DNA of 64,000 bases from Paramecium sonneborni (Eukaryota; Ciliophora; Oligohymenophorea; Peniculida; Parameciidae), in contig CAJJDN010000017.1 in the NCBI GenBank assembly GCA_905182985.1, positions 1-64,000 on the forward strand, in the 5' to 3' direction. This document shows, piece after piece, positions 49,329 through 61,504 of this stretch. The notes beneath the pieces were generated by a model that was not told where the DNA came from, searched no databases, and saw only the letters and a list, made by a program, of their open reading frames with translations. Within the stretch, counting starts at the first letter, position 1, and every line of letters begins with the position of its first letter. A program made the position numbers and the translations under genes.

Positions 49329-50637
49329 TCATTCAATTTTCATTTATTATTCTATTTATTGTTGTTATTTTTCTTCTTGTTCAGCTTTACCATTTAAAAA
49401 ATCGTTAGATGCTCGATAAATTTCATAAGTCTATTGAATATCTATTCCAAGAGAATTACATTGATTATGTTCTGTCATAAATTAATATAATTCTAAGGAA
49501 TCATCTTCATCAATTTCTGATCCAAAACATTTTTCAAATTATTCTTTAAAATGATGTTACATATCCTTTTTTTCAATTGATAATAAAAATCTAGCTACCT
49601 AACTTGGTTTTAATTCTCTTCTTAATTATTCTAAAGTTAAATCAAATGAAGTTAGTTCAGTTTAAATTTAATTTTTCACCTCTTAGATTGAAGATAATGT
49701 GCTTAAAGTAGAATAGAATTTAAATACTTTTCTAATTCATTTTGATGTCTAAGTAATTTTTATTATTTCTTTTATAGTATTTGTCTTTATTTATCTGTTA
49801 GTTTAAGATTTCTTAATATTGTATTTTAAGTATGCCTATAATTTGATGTAAAAACTTTACTCTGAGTTTGAAAAAATATCTTATTCAGTTTTAACTACTC
49901 CAATTATATAATTGATATAAGGTGCTAAACAATTTTCATAAATTTGTCTTGCATAATGATCTATCAATTAATGCCTTTCTTAAGATCCAGAACCAAATTT
50001 TTTCTATATAAATTATTAATAATTTAAAAATACATTCAAAGAATCTATAATTGGATCAATGTTTATTTCTCCAACATTTCCATTGATTGAATTTTATAGA
50101 TTTGAAAATAAGATTATCTTTGTTTAATCCTAATCCCTTTTCTATATAATTTATAAAAAAAATACTTATGTTATTTTATTTTATAGATTAATTGCTAATT
50201 ATTAAGTTCTTTCATTAACATTCTTAAAAATATCTAATTGTTCTGATAATTTTGTAACTTTGTTTTCTAACAATTCCAAATAAATCTTCTTTCTTCTTCT
50301 ACTATTTCTTGCAGACTCTCTATTTTTTGCTAATTTATCTTCTTTATCTCCAAAATTATTTCCAGGAAATTATTAACTTTAAACTTTTTGTACATTTTCT
50401 TTTTTTTCTTAACTAAAAATATGATCTATTGATATATATATACACATCATCCACTATTTCTGAATTAGTCATTTTTATAAGTGATGATATTTTTTTTATA
50501 TAAGTATTTTTTGTATTATATTTTGGCTTTCTTTATAATTCAAACGCTTACTTCTTTCCAAAATCTGCTTCTTATTCAAATTTCATATTACTAGAGTTTG
50601 AATTCTAAGCAAAATCAATATCATCAAAATGACTCAT
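49329..50637 (-). CDS. bZIP transcription factor, 400 residues
   Basis: A basic region and leucine zipper are plain: KLAKNRESARNSRRRKKIYL (consensus NxxxARxSRxRK) then ELLENKVTKLSEQLDIFKNV. A helical C-terminal half follows, including LTDKQRQILQKKQQKLL and LEQLRRELKPSQVARFLLSI, a layout reminiscent of bZIP proteins with a C-terminal helical regulatory domain. Introns are 31 nt (just before the basic region, near 50450), 24 nt (near 50140), 25 nt (near 49830) and 26 nt (near 49710). With them removed, 401 codons run from ATG 50637 to TGA 49329. Target genes cannot be inferred. The importin start lies 79 bp beyond its stop in the same orientation. Confidence 0.88.
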
Positions 50638-50841
50638 AGAGTTGATATTTTATATTATTTTATTCACTTTTCTTTAAATTTAAATATATATAGGTTTCAT
50701 ATATTTGTTAAAATAATGAATATTATTAAGATTAGTTGATATTTAAAATGCATATTATTATTTCTCTTTAGATTTATATGGATAATTATATTTATATATG
50801 TTATCTAATTCATACTATAATTATTTATAAAAATATTAAGA

Positions 50842-51159
50842 ATGTAAAATCAATAATTTGGAAGTGATGCTAAAGCTTATAAAGAATAAGCTCAATAAAG
50901 AAAATAATAAAAAATAGAAAAACTATGGAATGAAATTGAACATAATCCAGAATTAAAGCCTGTAATTTTTTATTTTTGATTCTAGCAATTTCTTTAATTG
51001 AAAAAAAAAATAGCAACTTCTCATAAAAAGAGAGAAGAAACTACTGGAATGATTATGAGTATGAAAGAAGAATATAATCAATTAAAAGGTGATATCAAAG
51101 AGTTTTTAAAAAAATAAAACAAAATCAAGTCGGTCAACAATCCTGCTAATAATAAATGA
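50842..51159 (+). CDS. Small charged coiled-coil protein, 97 residues
   Basis: ATG 50842 to TGA 51157-51159 with one 24-nt intron (50962-50985). The product is Lys/Gln/Glu-rich and helical, for example KIEKLWNEIEHNPELKPQF and then KKREETTGMIMSMKEEYNQL. No domain is recognised. Gene-like composition, a standard intron and a clean stop support it. It is tandem with and 40 bp from EMG1. Confidence 0.65.
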
Positions 51160-51198
51160 AAAATGTTTCAGTTTTATTAATTAATATAATTTTAATTT

Positions 51199-51974
51199 AT
51201 GCTCAAACAACTATCAAATAAAAAGTAAATCAAGAAATTAAAGAAGACAATTCAAAAATCTCTGAATAATGAAGTTCCTATCCCAGAATTAGAAGTTTAA
51301 GAAAAATTGAATAAAGAAATTGTAACATTTATACTTGATGGTGCAGTCTTATAATTAGGATAATTGAAATCATCAAAAGTTTTACTTAATTTTGAAGATC
51401 ATTCTAATTTTATAACAAAACGATTAGGAAGAAATCCAGAAGATTTCAGGTATAACTAAATTAAGCAAAAGGCCAGACATAGTACATCAAAGTTTATTAA
51501 CACTTCTTGATAGTCCACTTAATAAAGCAGGATTAATGAAAGTATTGATAAGAACAGAAGATAATAGATTAATTGAAATTAATCAGGTTACTAAAATTCC
51601 TAGAACTTTTAAAAGATTTAGTGGAATGATAGCAAAGTTATTAGAAACAGCTAAAATTTAATCAGAAGATTAAATATTACTCTAAATACATAATGATACA
51701 GTTTAAGAGTATTTTTCTAATGAAGCCTTTATTATAGCTACATCACATAAAGCTAAATTAGTCAATCTATAAGAATATATTTAGAAAAAACATAATGTAT
51801 AATAAATAATCAATTTAGATGGTATTTGTTATAGGAGCAGTTGCTAAAGGCAATCCAGGTTTGGAATGTAAATTTAGTAATGATTGTATTTCGATTTCGA
51901 GATATTAATTAAGCACATCAAATTGCCTATCTAAAATTATTGATACATTTGAGTAATATTATTAAATTATTTGA
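51199..51974 (+). CDS. EMG1: EMG1/NEP1, 18S rRNA pseudouridine N1-methyltransferase, 243 residues
   Basis: The protein aligns with eukaryotic EMG1 in order and in length (human about 244). Landmarks are [38 protein letters not shown] (human RPDITHQSLLMLMDSPLNRA), [20 protein letters not shown] with [10 protein letters not shown], and the SPOUT knot region [13 protein letters not shown] then ISISRYQLS. EMG1 methylates a pseudouridine in small-subunit rRNA during nucleolar ribosome assembly. Introns at 51450-51471 and 51797-51818, each 22 nt, are essential; the second fixes an apparent frameshift just before the GAVAKG motif. 244 codons close at TGA. Confidence 0.96.
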
Positions 51975-52617
51975 TTGTAATATTTATAATAAACATATTA
52001 ATAATCTTAAATTATAATTATATTTTATGATATACCTCAAATATTAAATATGATATATATATACTGTATCTAAAATTTCAATAATAACATTTATGGCACA
52101 ATCTTAATTACAATTCCTTGAAAGCTTATCGAAAAATATTGATTATATCTTGAAAAAATACATGCAAATGTAAATAGCATTATTAATCAAAATTAAAAAT
52201 TGCTTAAGTGAATTTAATTTATTCGGCAATAAGGATATATTGTTTAGAATAGAATTAATATATATATCCATAAAAAGAGAAAAATTAATAAATAAAAATA
52301 ATAGGATTAAATTAAAAAAAGATTGAAAATTCTTTAATATTTTTAATGATGAAAATTAATTATATTTAATAAAATAAATAGATTCAATATCATTAAATAT
52401 TAGGCAATAAAGAGCTAAATATTAATTTTGGTTTTAACAAAAAAAAAATAGAAACTTTTGGCATAAACAAATGTTGGATAAAAACACTATATAAAAGTAG
52501 GATTAAATGAGTTAAACACATTAATGAAATTATAATAAGTTTTTCAATGATTATAATAATGGAAATATAATCTAAAGTGAGAATTGCGAAGATAAAATAA
52601 TTTTCATTTTAAATTAC
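51975..52617. other. Convergent intergenic stretch with one possible short ORF
   Basis: AT-rich spacer between EMG1 and the convergent 1074-residue gene. The only candidate is the plus ORF at 52093-52326, listed separately. Confidence 0.4.
52093..52326 (+). CDS. Possible short ORF, 77 residues
   Basis: An ATG opens a code-6 frame whose first 30 residues look natural (MAQSQLQFLESLSKNIDYIL) and then become Ile/Lys/Asn-rich, as expected of non-coding sequence here. It may be a small gene with an unplaced intron, or chance. Confidence 0.25.
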
Positions 52618-55600
52618 TCACGCTTTTATACTATTTTTTGTTCTATATCTAATTAATTTCTTGATTTAAATCTACTATTTAATAGGTGATGATTCTTTTG
52701 TTATTGATCTAATATATAGAATTTAAATAATTACTTTTATTTTAAGAGTTCATTTAATTGTTCATTCTTTGATTCATTTTTACCTCTAACTGTCTCTTTA
52801 GAATTTGGCTATGCAGCTATATATGCAGCTTATTTTTAACTAGCTTTTAATTTTTTTATTGCTAAAGATCCTTCCAAATTCATTAATTAATTTAACTGAC
52901 TCTAAAAATTAGTTTAAATCTCACAAACACATTATTAAATTCCTTTCCATGATGTTGATGATTCTAAATTAGATATTAATTATGAAAGCTATCTTGAATA
53001 GACATTAGCATTAATTATGTATATTAAATACATAATATTCATATATAAACTTTCAACATAATCAATATTTTTGCATCCATTTTTATTATATGTATTATAC
53101 CCATTAAATAATGAAGTTAGAAATCCAACATGAAATAATAAATTAGATAATTAGTATTAAGGTGCTCTAGAAAATAATATAGCAATTAATCTATAATTAT
53201 AAAAATACATTTTACTTAACAAAATTCAATTAGAAAATATTGTTTTAATGACTATTAAAAAACCAAATGATTAAAATATGCAGAACAGTTTCATTTAAAT
53301 ATTTGTAGATATTTTTTTCATCTCTATTTGGATCATAAACATCAAAATAAAGCAATCCATTTACTAAAGTTGTAAATAATAGATATTATTTAAATTTAAA
53401 ATCTATTATCTCTGTAAAACTGTTCAATTCTATTATCTTCTTGCATATAAAATCAAATACTTAACTGAAACAGTTTTTTAGTAGACTATTTAATTGTTTA
53501 TCTTAAATTATGAAAGAATTCTTATAGATTTCATTAATAATAAGACCACATTCAATAGATTGTTTTTAAAGATTTTTACTTTCTTTATCAAAAATTCCAT
53601 ATAAGTAAATTTAAAATAACATAATTATTGTCTTTTCATTAATGAATGATCTTTATGCTAGATTTAAAAATTGTTATTTTTAGTAAGAATCCTTAACCAA
53701 ATTTTCTGAATAATAGAGAGAATTAAATATCGAATCATTTAGTATTTTGAAAACTCGAATACAACCTTTAAGAGAATGTTTATTGTAAATAAAAAAAGAT
53801 TACGCAGTTTCAAAATGAGTGAATTATAAATCTATATTCCTTCTTGGATATATAGATATAAGTTTTGTAGTAGAAAATCCATCTTGTGATATGATATAAG
53901 TTTTATTTCTTGATCTTGAAACAAAATTTTAACAATTTTAGGAATCTACACTTTCACTTTTATTAACTTTATTTTCAATAGAAGGTAAACTAACAGAACT
54001 ATGATTCATTTTTCCCTTTGGAGAGATTAGATTTATATTTGATTATTAGCCATAAAATCCTTTATTATAGGAAGATTACATTATTCTCATTCTTAAAGGG
54101 GAAGATTCTTATAATTCAGACATAATTGATTTATTTTTCTCATTGCTAAAATGTTTTAAATTATCTATATCTTTTTATGTCATATCATCCATTATTTGAT
54201 TTGCTGTTGAATTATTATCTAAAATCCATTATGAAGAATTTAAAATTTATTACTCCTCCGAAAATTCAATTGGAGTTAATGGATCTTATCTGCTTGTAAT
54301 AGAATTCTAAAAATCATTTTAAGTTTATTATGTTTTTTCGGGTGATTTTAATAATTTAACAAATGCCAATATACCATCCTTAAATTTTTATTTAAATATT
54401 TACTATTTTTAATGATTTATATTCTTAATAACATTGTTCATTCCTCTAAGGTTGTTTCAATAAAACTTGGAAGAAAAAACTAAACCAATTTGTATAGTCT
54501 AAATATTTCCATATTTGTTCTTATAAATAAAAACCAAATTTAAATTTATCTATCCATAAACTTAAAATATCTCCTATAAAAGTAGTCATTTAGTGATTAT
54601 AAATATACAATGAAAAGGTAAATAATAAGTTATATTCTAAAATTTGATAGGCACTCTTTTAAGGATTTAGAAGTATCAATTGTTCTATGAAATTAACTAA
54701 GTGATTAATATTTAAGTTTATTTCATCATTTATTAAGGAATCATAAATTTTTCTAACTTTTATAAGCTTAATACTATACATGAAACTTCAACAAAAGTTG
54801 ATAGCAATCTATCCACTTAACGAATATTGTTTTAGTTTTAAAATAATAAGACAGTTTTATAAGATCTAATAATTTAAAATTTATCTAAATTGTTTGTAAG
54901 GTTCTTAAAATGCTTTTTATTATATTTAGCTTCTAAATCTATGAATAATGATTCCTATGATAATAAATTATATTTATACCCATTCTCCAATTAGCTCAAT
55001 TTTACTTGGATTCAAGATATAAGATAGAATTGCGTTTAAATTTTCAGAATTAGTAAAATAAACATAATTATCCATATCAATTGAAGGTGTTTCTTTATTA
55101 CAAAGCCATTGTTAAATCTTAGTTTTATAATCTATTATTTTTTGTTATACTGGACTCACAGATAGAGAATCACTTTCAGTTTCACTTTTAATATTACATT
55201 TCTTAATGAAATGTTAATGAAGCAATTTTTTGTTTTTATTTTTTATATGGATCAATTTGCTTTAGATTAATTTTTAAGGAACTTTTATCTTATTTTATAT
55301 GAAATCTAAAATAATTTTTATAAATTATTACAATCCTCTATTTCTTAATTATGCTCTTCAATCCATTCGAGATCTTTAAATATTGATTATTTTAATTCTT
55401 CATAGATGTCAATAATTTGAAGTTGAAATTCTTCATTTTTAGTGTGCATTAAGAAAAGTTTAAATATGGATGCCATTTATTCTAAATCTAATTTATACTC
55501 ATTTGAAAGAGTAAAAATAGGTATAATAAATTTCACAGAAAATCTTTTTGCAATAATTAATCTTTCTATGACTTCTCTACTAAAAGGTATCGAGCCTTGT

Positions 55601-56040
55601 TTCAATTACTCTTTAAGTATTGAAGTAATATTATTGCTATAAATAAAAATAAATGATATACTTATGAGATAATTGGCGATTTTATTTATTAAATAAAGAT
55701 CTAGTACCTAAGAATTATCTATATTCTTAAAGAATTGCAACTTCTTATAATGCTTTATGGAAAGCCATAATAAATTTAGGGTCATTTTTATATTACTCAA
55801 AACATTCATTTAATAGCATCTCTATGGTTACATCTGAAAAAGGATAGGAACATATCACTAATATAACATTATCTTTAATACATTATTTGATTAAAGAAGG
55901 ACTGTTGAAATTTTTTAAGGTTTTTAAACTCTATGAAATTTATTTTATTCCTTCAGCAATTTTTTACAATCTAACATAATCATCTTCAACTCCAAGCTAA
56001 TTATAGAAATTAATTTTCTTACAGCTTCTTCGAGAATCAT
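52618..56040 (-). CDS. Unidentified helical protein, 1074 residues
   Basis: Code-6 reading with eight introns of 23-26 nt gives 1075 codons from ATG 56040 to TGA 52618, so the model is internally consistent. The N-terminal 750 residues are helical and look like an alpha-solenoid, for example EMLLNECFEQYKNDPKFIM, LIIAKRFSVKFIIPIFTLSN and QIIDIYEELKQSIFKDLEW. A Ser/Gln/Asn-rich middle follows (TQNDFQNSITSRQDPLTP), then another helical part with FSRAPQYQLSNLLFHVGF. The C-terminus is basic. I recognise no domain. Possible relatives are large HEAT/ARM regulatory proteins. Standard-code ORFs over this span are shadows. Confidence 0.75.
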
Positions 56041-56111
56041 AGTAAAGGATAAATAAAAATTTATAATTGAGCAATTTATAAAATAAAATAGATAATTACA
56101 AAATAAGTGTG

Positions 56112-57182
56112 TCATTTATCACATAATACTTTTACAATTGTTGTAATAGCTTAAGAAGTTTATTTCGAACTTTTTTTAATGGACTAAAGAGAACCTAATC
56201 TTTATTCAAAAATATCAATTTATTCATGTAAATTAAATCTAGACATTGCAGCAGAAGTAAAAGATAATTTCAATTCTTCTTCTTAATTAATTTTTAAAAT
56301 TTTATTTAACCTGCTTATTTAATTTTTTTCTATTATAATCATAATTTATCTTAAAATTTACTTAATCAGCAATTTTTTTCATATCAAGAATTTCATTTTA
56401 TATTTTCAAATTCTCCAAAACTTCATTAGCATAAATAATATCATCTAATAATGATATATTTAATTTATCAATAAGTTTTTGTTCTCCATTGATAGTAATA
56501 AATTCTTTAACGCTACAAAATTTTTCTATTTCAGAAAGATCAACAAGTTCATCTTTGCCATTTTTTAATAAAACTTTTCTTAAATTTTTTCTTTTTTCAA
56601 CAATATTTCTTACAACTAAGAAAACTTTTCTTGAATTATTCAAATATTTCTTGAAAATTTATAAAAAAATATACCTACAAAGCTTCTAATTATTTTTTAA
56701 TTTTCTCTATTTATTCTACAAATTCAGCAAACTTTTTATTTTAAACATTATCAAAGATTCCTGTTTTGTAGATATTTGTTTTTAATTTTTTTTCATCTCT
56801 CTTGAATTTGATTTTTCCTTTTTCATCATCAGTATAGTTGGATGAATCATTATCAAAATTTGTTTTAAAAAAAGGTTTAATCGTTGATTATTTATTTGAT
56901 GATTCATATTCTGTTATTGCTCTTCCAAGTTTTACTGATTATTGTGGTGATTTACTTTAGGATAATCTTGGTAATTTTTCATTGGTAATCGGTATTAATC
57001 TGTTTGAAGTAATATGCTAATAAAAAAATAATATAAAATACTCTTATTTCTAATTTCTTTTATTTTAAACTTAATCTCTCATTGTTTAAAGCAAGACTTC
57101 CTTCTAAATTTTAGGATTCATTAATTTTTTCAAGTTGTTTCACCACAGGTACTTATAATTAATATTCATGAAATGTATTCAT
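56112..57182 (-). CDS. Coiled-coil protein of unknown function, 319 residues
   Basis: ATG 57182 to TGA 56112 with four introns (25, 25, 32 and 29 nt) gives 320 codons. The N-terminus reads MNTFHEYQLQVPVVKQLEKI. A disordered Ser/Lys-rich part follows (RLIPITNEKLPRLSQSKSP), then coiled-coil segments such as KKFAEFVEQIEKIKKQLEAL and LDDIIYANEVLENLKIQNEI. The C-terminus includes SAAMSRFNLHEQIDIFEQRL. No family is recognised. It lies 50 bp beyond the PDI stop and about 70 bp from the start of the 1074-residue gene, in the same orientation as both. Confidence 0.7.
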
Positions 57183-57232
57183 ATATTATAAAAAACAATA
57201 AGATTTGAATTTATGAAATGAAAATACATAAC

Positions 57233-58758
57233 TCATAATTCTTCAACTCTATCAAGATCAATCCATTAATGTGAAGTATTTTCTTTTAAGAAAGTGATGA
57301 AATTGGCTTCATCTCTTCCACTATTATAATCAATAATTTAATCCTTTTATCCATTTTTCCAGAATTTGATGGTTGGGAATGATTCAATATTGACTCCTTC
57401 AATCTAAAATTAGAATATATAAATTACTTCATTAGCAGTAGCATCACATTTAGCAATAATAATATTTGGATTAACCAATAATTTTTTAGCTAAACCTTCA
57501 TAAATAGGAGCTAATTATTTGCAATGTCCACACCAAGGAGCATAGAATTCAATTAAAACATCTTTATCATTATTGATAACCAAATCTCTAAAATTTTTAC
57601 CAACAACAATTTTGACTGGTTCATCATTAGTTGAAGGTATTTCTTCAGATTTCATATATCTAGTTAATGTTCCATCAAAGAAATTATTTAAAAAAGTTCT
57701 AAGTGATTCAGTTGTAATTTCACCTTCAAATCTATATTTACCATTTCCTCCTAATTAATCATATAACATAACATTAGGAATGTTAGTTGTACTTGCACCA
57801 ATATATTCAGCTAATCTATGGAATAAACCAGATCCATCATTGGGTTTTGAATATGAAAATTTTATTCTAAAATTATATAATAATATTTACTTATCTTTGA
57901 ATGAACCTGCAACAGCAGAAAAAGCATTAAATGCAGCAATACCTGTATCAGTATCTTCTGTAAATAAAATGATAGCATTATTTTTTTATTAGAATATGAT
58001 ATTGATGGCTTTATCATCAAAAGGTAAAATGATTGGATTTCCATATACATTAATAAAAGCTTCTAAATTATTAGCAGTAACTGATTATTCAAAATTATTT
58101 CTCTTTTCATCAAAAGATTTAAAAAGAACTATCTTACCTGTTACACTATATTTTTCAGCTGATTCTGGATTGAAAGTATGAGCAAATGTAACTTTGTCAT
58201 TTTGTTATGCAACTTATTTAAATGTTTCAAAATCATTATCATCTGATGATGATCCAAAAAAGACAATTACAGGAGCGTTTGATACTCTTACTAAGAAATT
58301 TTCTAAATCTTAAACAGAATTCAATTCAGTTGATGGAGGTCCTGATTTTTTATTAATCCAAGCAATAATATCACCTTATGTTCTTCCTCCTTCATAATCA
58401 ATTGCTTGACCATTAATGAAGAATTTTATTGTTGGATATCCTTGTATAGAAAATTTTTCAGCAATTGAACTTTCAGCTGTAGCATCAACTTTTGCTAATG
58501 GCACATAATCATCTCCTCCTTATTTCTTTAATTCAGCTGCTGCTGCTGAATATTCTGGAGCTAATTTCTTACTTTTATATATATTTATTATTTATACCAA
58601 TGTCCACACCATGGTGCATAAAATTCAACCATTATGAATTTGAATGTATCTATAGCATCTTAAAATGTATCAGTAGTTAACACCATTACATTATCTTCCT
58701 CTTAAAATGCTCCAAAACATGTTGCCAATAACAAGCTGATCAATACCAATGATTTCAT
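57233..58758 (-). CDS. Protein disulfide isomerase, two CGHC domains, 483 residues
   Basis: A signal peptide ([18 protein letters not shown]) is followed by thioredoxin domain a with [18 protein letters not shown], inactive domains b and b', and domain a' with [18 protein letters not shown]. This a-b-b'-a' order and the length match classical ER PDI, which forms and rearranges disulfides in secretory proteins. Introns at 58572-58597 (inside the first CGHC, splitting the second Cys codon), 57867-57890 and 57404-57427 are needed; 484 codons then close at TGA. The C-terminus is DRVEEL, not KDEL or HDEL, yet keeps the acidic-Glu-Leu ending, so it may serve as a weak retention signal. It is divergent from the RING-CH gene across 200 bp. 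Confidence 0.96.
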
Positions 58759-58958
58759 AAATATGGAAATCTTTTTATTTAAAAATTTTTTAATGACATC
58801 AATTCAAATATTATTATTCACACAAAATTATTGAATTATTTTTCAAATTCATAATCCAAAAATTTATAATTAATATTTTTATTATTTTTTCTGTTCAATT
58901 TTCACTCTGACTTCTTTTTTCTCTTAAATCTTTCTCTATTCATTCATTATTTATATTT

Positions 58959-59732
58959 ATGTCTACAAAACTTAAACTCCATTCACCATAGATATCCAAA
59001 ACAATTTAAACCTATCATCTTAATAATGAAGCCATCTATAGATCTCTCTAAGTTTAAAAATCACTCAATCTATTTTCAGAATAATAAGATGAATAAATTA
59101 ATATGATTAACAACAAAATTATAAACTAATAACTAAGTATATTCAACGATAATTTAATCAACACAAATCTCTAATAATAAACTCCTACATATGAATAAAA
59201 CAATATTTAAATATCTTTTAACACACTTAGAAATAATGAAGAATAATCAATATAATCACTCTCTTAAAAATTTTGTATCTTTTGTTCTTAAGATTAAAAA
59301 CTAATTTAAATTTGTCCTTGTTCTTATGCTCATTAAAATTGTGCCACTAATTTTATTTAAGCTGGAAGTATATTAAAAAGAATGTCATGCAGATAGTGTA
59401 AACAGAAATACCATCTTAAAGGTTGTATCTAATTTAATTTCTAAAAGTGGAAAGAATTTAAATTATCTCTATTCCTTGAATTATTATTAATGTTAATCGT
59501 TGTATTCATAGTTATCTATTCAACAATAAAACTCAAAGAATAATTAAATTCAAATTAGATTAAAACTTATTCAAAAATTGTATTTCTTTGTACTATTGGA
59601 TTTATTGTGTGTGTAGTTGTCATTTCTAAGATACTTTAACACTTTAAAACTATCAAATTTGAAGTGTAATAATACTAACCTAGAAATACTGAATATAATA
59701 TTCAATATCTTAAACTCCTTGTTTAAGATTGA
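58959..59732 (+). CDS. RING-CH-like E3 ligase with two membrane helices, 257 residues
   Basis: A single code-6 exon. Residues about 120-170 hold a zinc-finger pattern FCIFCSQDQKLIQICPCSYA then HQNC and CRQCKQKYH, meaning CxxC, CxC, HxxC, CxxC as in RING-CH (MARCH) domains. Two hydrophobic helices follow: LFLELLLMLIVVFIVIYS and IVFLCTIGFIVCVVVISKIL. That layout fits MARCH ligases, which ubiquitinate membrane proteins. The spacing between the CxC pair and the His is shorter than usual (three residues against six or seven), so metal binding may differ. The Gln/Asn-rich N-terminal third has no domain. Confidence 0.75.
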
Positions 59733-59855
59733 ATTTATTTACTTTTTATTTTACAAATATAAATATTTATTATGATTGCTTCTAAAAAACAAAAAAATAA
59801 ATTTGAATAATAATGTGTATAGTTTTGAATTATTAACCATATATTTAATCCTTAG

Positions 59856-60671
59856 TCAGAATACTAATGGTTTTTTAGTTTTTACTTGTTACTTATTTTC
59901 AAAAGAATTGATCGAATTTCTTGATTATCTTGGCTTATTTCTCTATGACATTCCAGTAGATCTTCTTTATTCTAAATTTATTGCTATTTCCTTTACACTA
60001 GGTTGACGAGTTGAAACAGATTTTTAACTAAGTGCACCATCTTTATTTAAAGATTACTTTTTATTCAACAGACTTATTTCAGTAAGAGATTAATTACTTT
60101 ATTTTTTTGTCTGCTTAAATTTATTCTATTTATCTGATATTATTTTAAAAGTTTTATTTGATTTTTTATTGCCTAAGATATTTTTATTACATTATTTCAA
60201 TTCCTTATGATTTGTATCAGTTTAAGTAATCTAAATAGTACTTTTCGAAGCAGATCTCTTTGTTAAAATTTAAGAATCTAATTGTATATATTTATTGTCT
60301 TATTAAGGTGTTGTAAGATATTGCACTATTTCTTATTAACAAGATCTTAATGAACTTCTTTCTACTTATTATTAAGTTATTTATTCAATTCTTTTTTAAT
60401 ATCTTTTTATGGCTAGTTATACATCAAATTAAATAGACTTTAATAAAGTCCTTTCATCATCTTCAAATGAATTAATTGATTATAGTTTTTCTAGAAATGA
60501 ACTTTTGCCTAATGAAATTCTTGATCCAGCATCATCATTTTAGATAGATTTTCCAATACTACATGTAACAAACCCTTTAGCTTTTACTTTAGTTAATTAT
60601 TTTGAAAACTTCTATCTTATCTACTCTAATTTATCAAGAGGTGGTTCAGAAATACTTTCTCTATATTTCAT
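59856..60671 (-). CDS. Lys/Ser/Gln-rich protein of unknown function, 271 residues
   Basis: A single open code-6 frame from ATG 60671 to TGA 59856. The N-terminus is MKYRESISEPPLDKLEQIRQ, and serine-rich blocks follow, such as DDAGSRISLGKSSFLEKL and then NSFEDDERTLLKSIQ. The C-terminal half is basic and likely disordered (KSVSTRQPSVKEIAINLEQR). Many SxR/K sites suggest phosphoregulation, but no domain is recognised. The plus-strand ORF over 59776-60006 is its shadow. Composition and the absence of TGA over 271 codons support a real gene. Confidence 0.7.
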
Positions 60672-60787
60672 AAACAATGGTAATGTTTAAAAAAATAACG
60701 ATTATAATTAATTAAATAAATTTATCGATAAATTTCATTTCATTAAATCAAAATCATAACCTAATTTATTAATCTCTCCTCTTATTT

Positions 60788-61504
60788 TCATTAATAATTT
60801 CTCCTTTTGTTCTTTACCTTTTAAAAATTGATATGTTTTAATCTAATTTTTAAATTAAAATATACATTAGGTGGTTTTGTTTTATCTAAATTGGCATTGA
60901 TAAAACATAACTAAATTTAATCTCCTTTAAGTATTATTTTAAATAATCTCTATAAAGAATTAACACTCTTCACCAACATCTTGTCATTCTTTAATTATAG
61001 GATATATAAATATCCACCATTTATATAGATATATCTAAAATCTGTAGAAAACAAAGAAGTAAAAAATGATCTTCCATGTTTTGCTTTTTTCTTATCCATT
61101 GTATATAATATAGGCTCTTTAATTTCTATTTCTGCTTTCTTCTCAAATTTATTTGGCTCAGGATTTTTCCTTTTATCTTTCCATTCCTGCTTGAATTTAA
61201 TATTAATGTCTTAATAATCAAAGTCTATGAATTTTGGATAAACTTAACTAACAACCTTTTTTGGCTATTCAATAGGTTGCTTTTAAATTTCTTATTATTT
61301 TTACACTTATTATTGTTATTATACTTCTTGTTTTATATTAGTACTTTTTTATTAATTTTATTCTAAAGGAACTTCATCATCCTCCTCTATCACTAATTTT
61401 GAGCTTTTCTCTTATTTTTCTTATTATTCATCATCAGAATCCTAATGATACTCAGCTTTCACAATATTATAATCTTAATCACCTGTTGAAATAGTTTTTT
61501 GCAT
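60788..61504 (-). CDS. Unidentified protein with acidic, Gln-rich N-terminus, 238 residues
   Basis: A single open code-6 frame from ATG 61504 to TGA 60788. Residues 1-60 are acidic (EYHQDSDDEQQEKQEKSS), then comes a poly-Gln stretch encoded by TAA/TAG, then basic FKQEWKDKRKNPEPNKFEKK. The C-terminal 90 residues look folded: GRSFFTSLFSTDFRYIYING, then KGDQIQLCFINANLDKTKPP. No family is recognised. It is tandem with and 116 bp from the preceding gene, and is divergent from the CDPK. Confidence 0.65.

Noticed and set aside
52430..52620. Earlier stop choice (about 52604) for the 1074-residue gene
   Set aside because: A 26-nt intron near the C-terminus leads to a TGA at 52618 and makes the whole model divisible by three, so that end is preferred.
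55442..56689. Plus and minus short ORFs at 55442, 56398 and 56489
   Set aside because: The plus ORFs are shadows; the minus ORF at 56398-56643 is one exon of the coiled-coil gene at 56112-57182.
57573..58680. Series of plus-strand ORFs of 60-70 residues
   Set aside because: All are antisense shadows of the PDI gene, whose conserved motifs fix the minus strand as coding.
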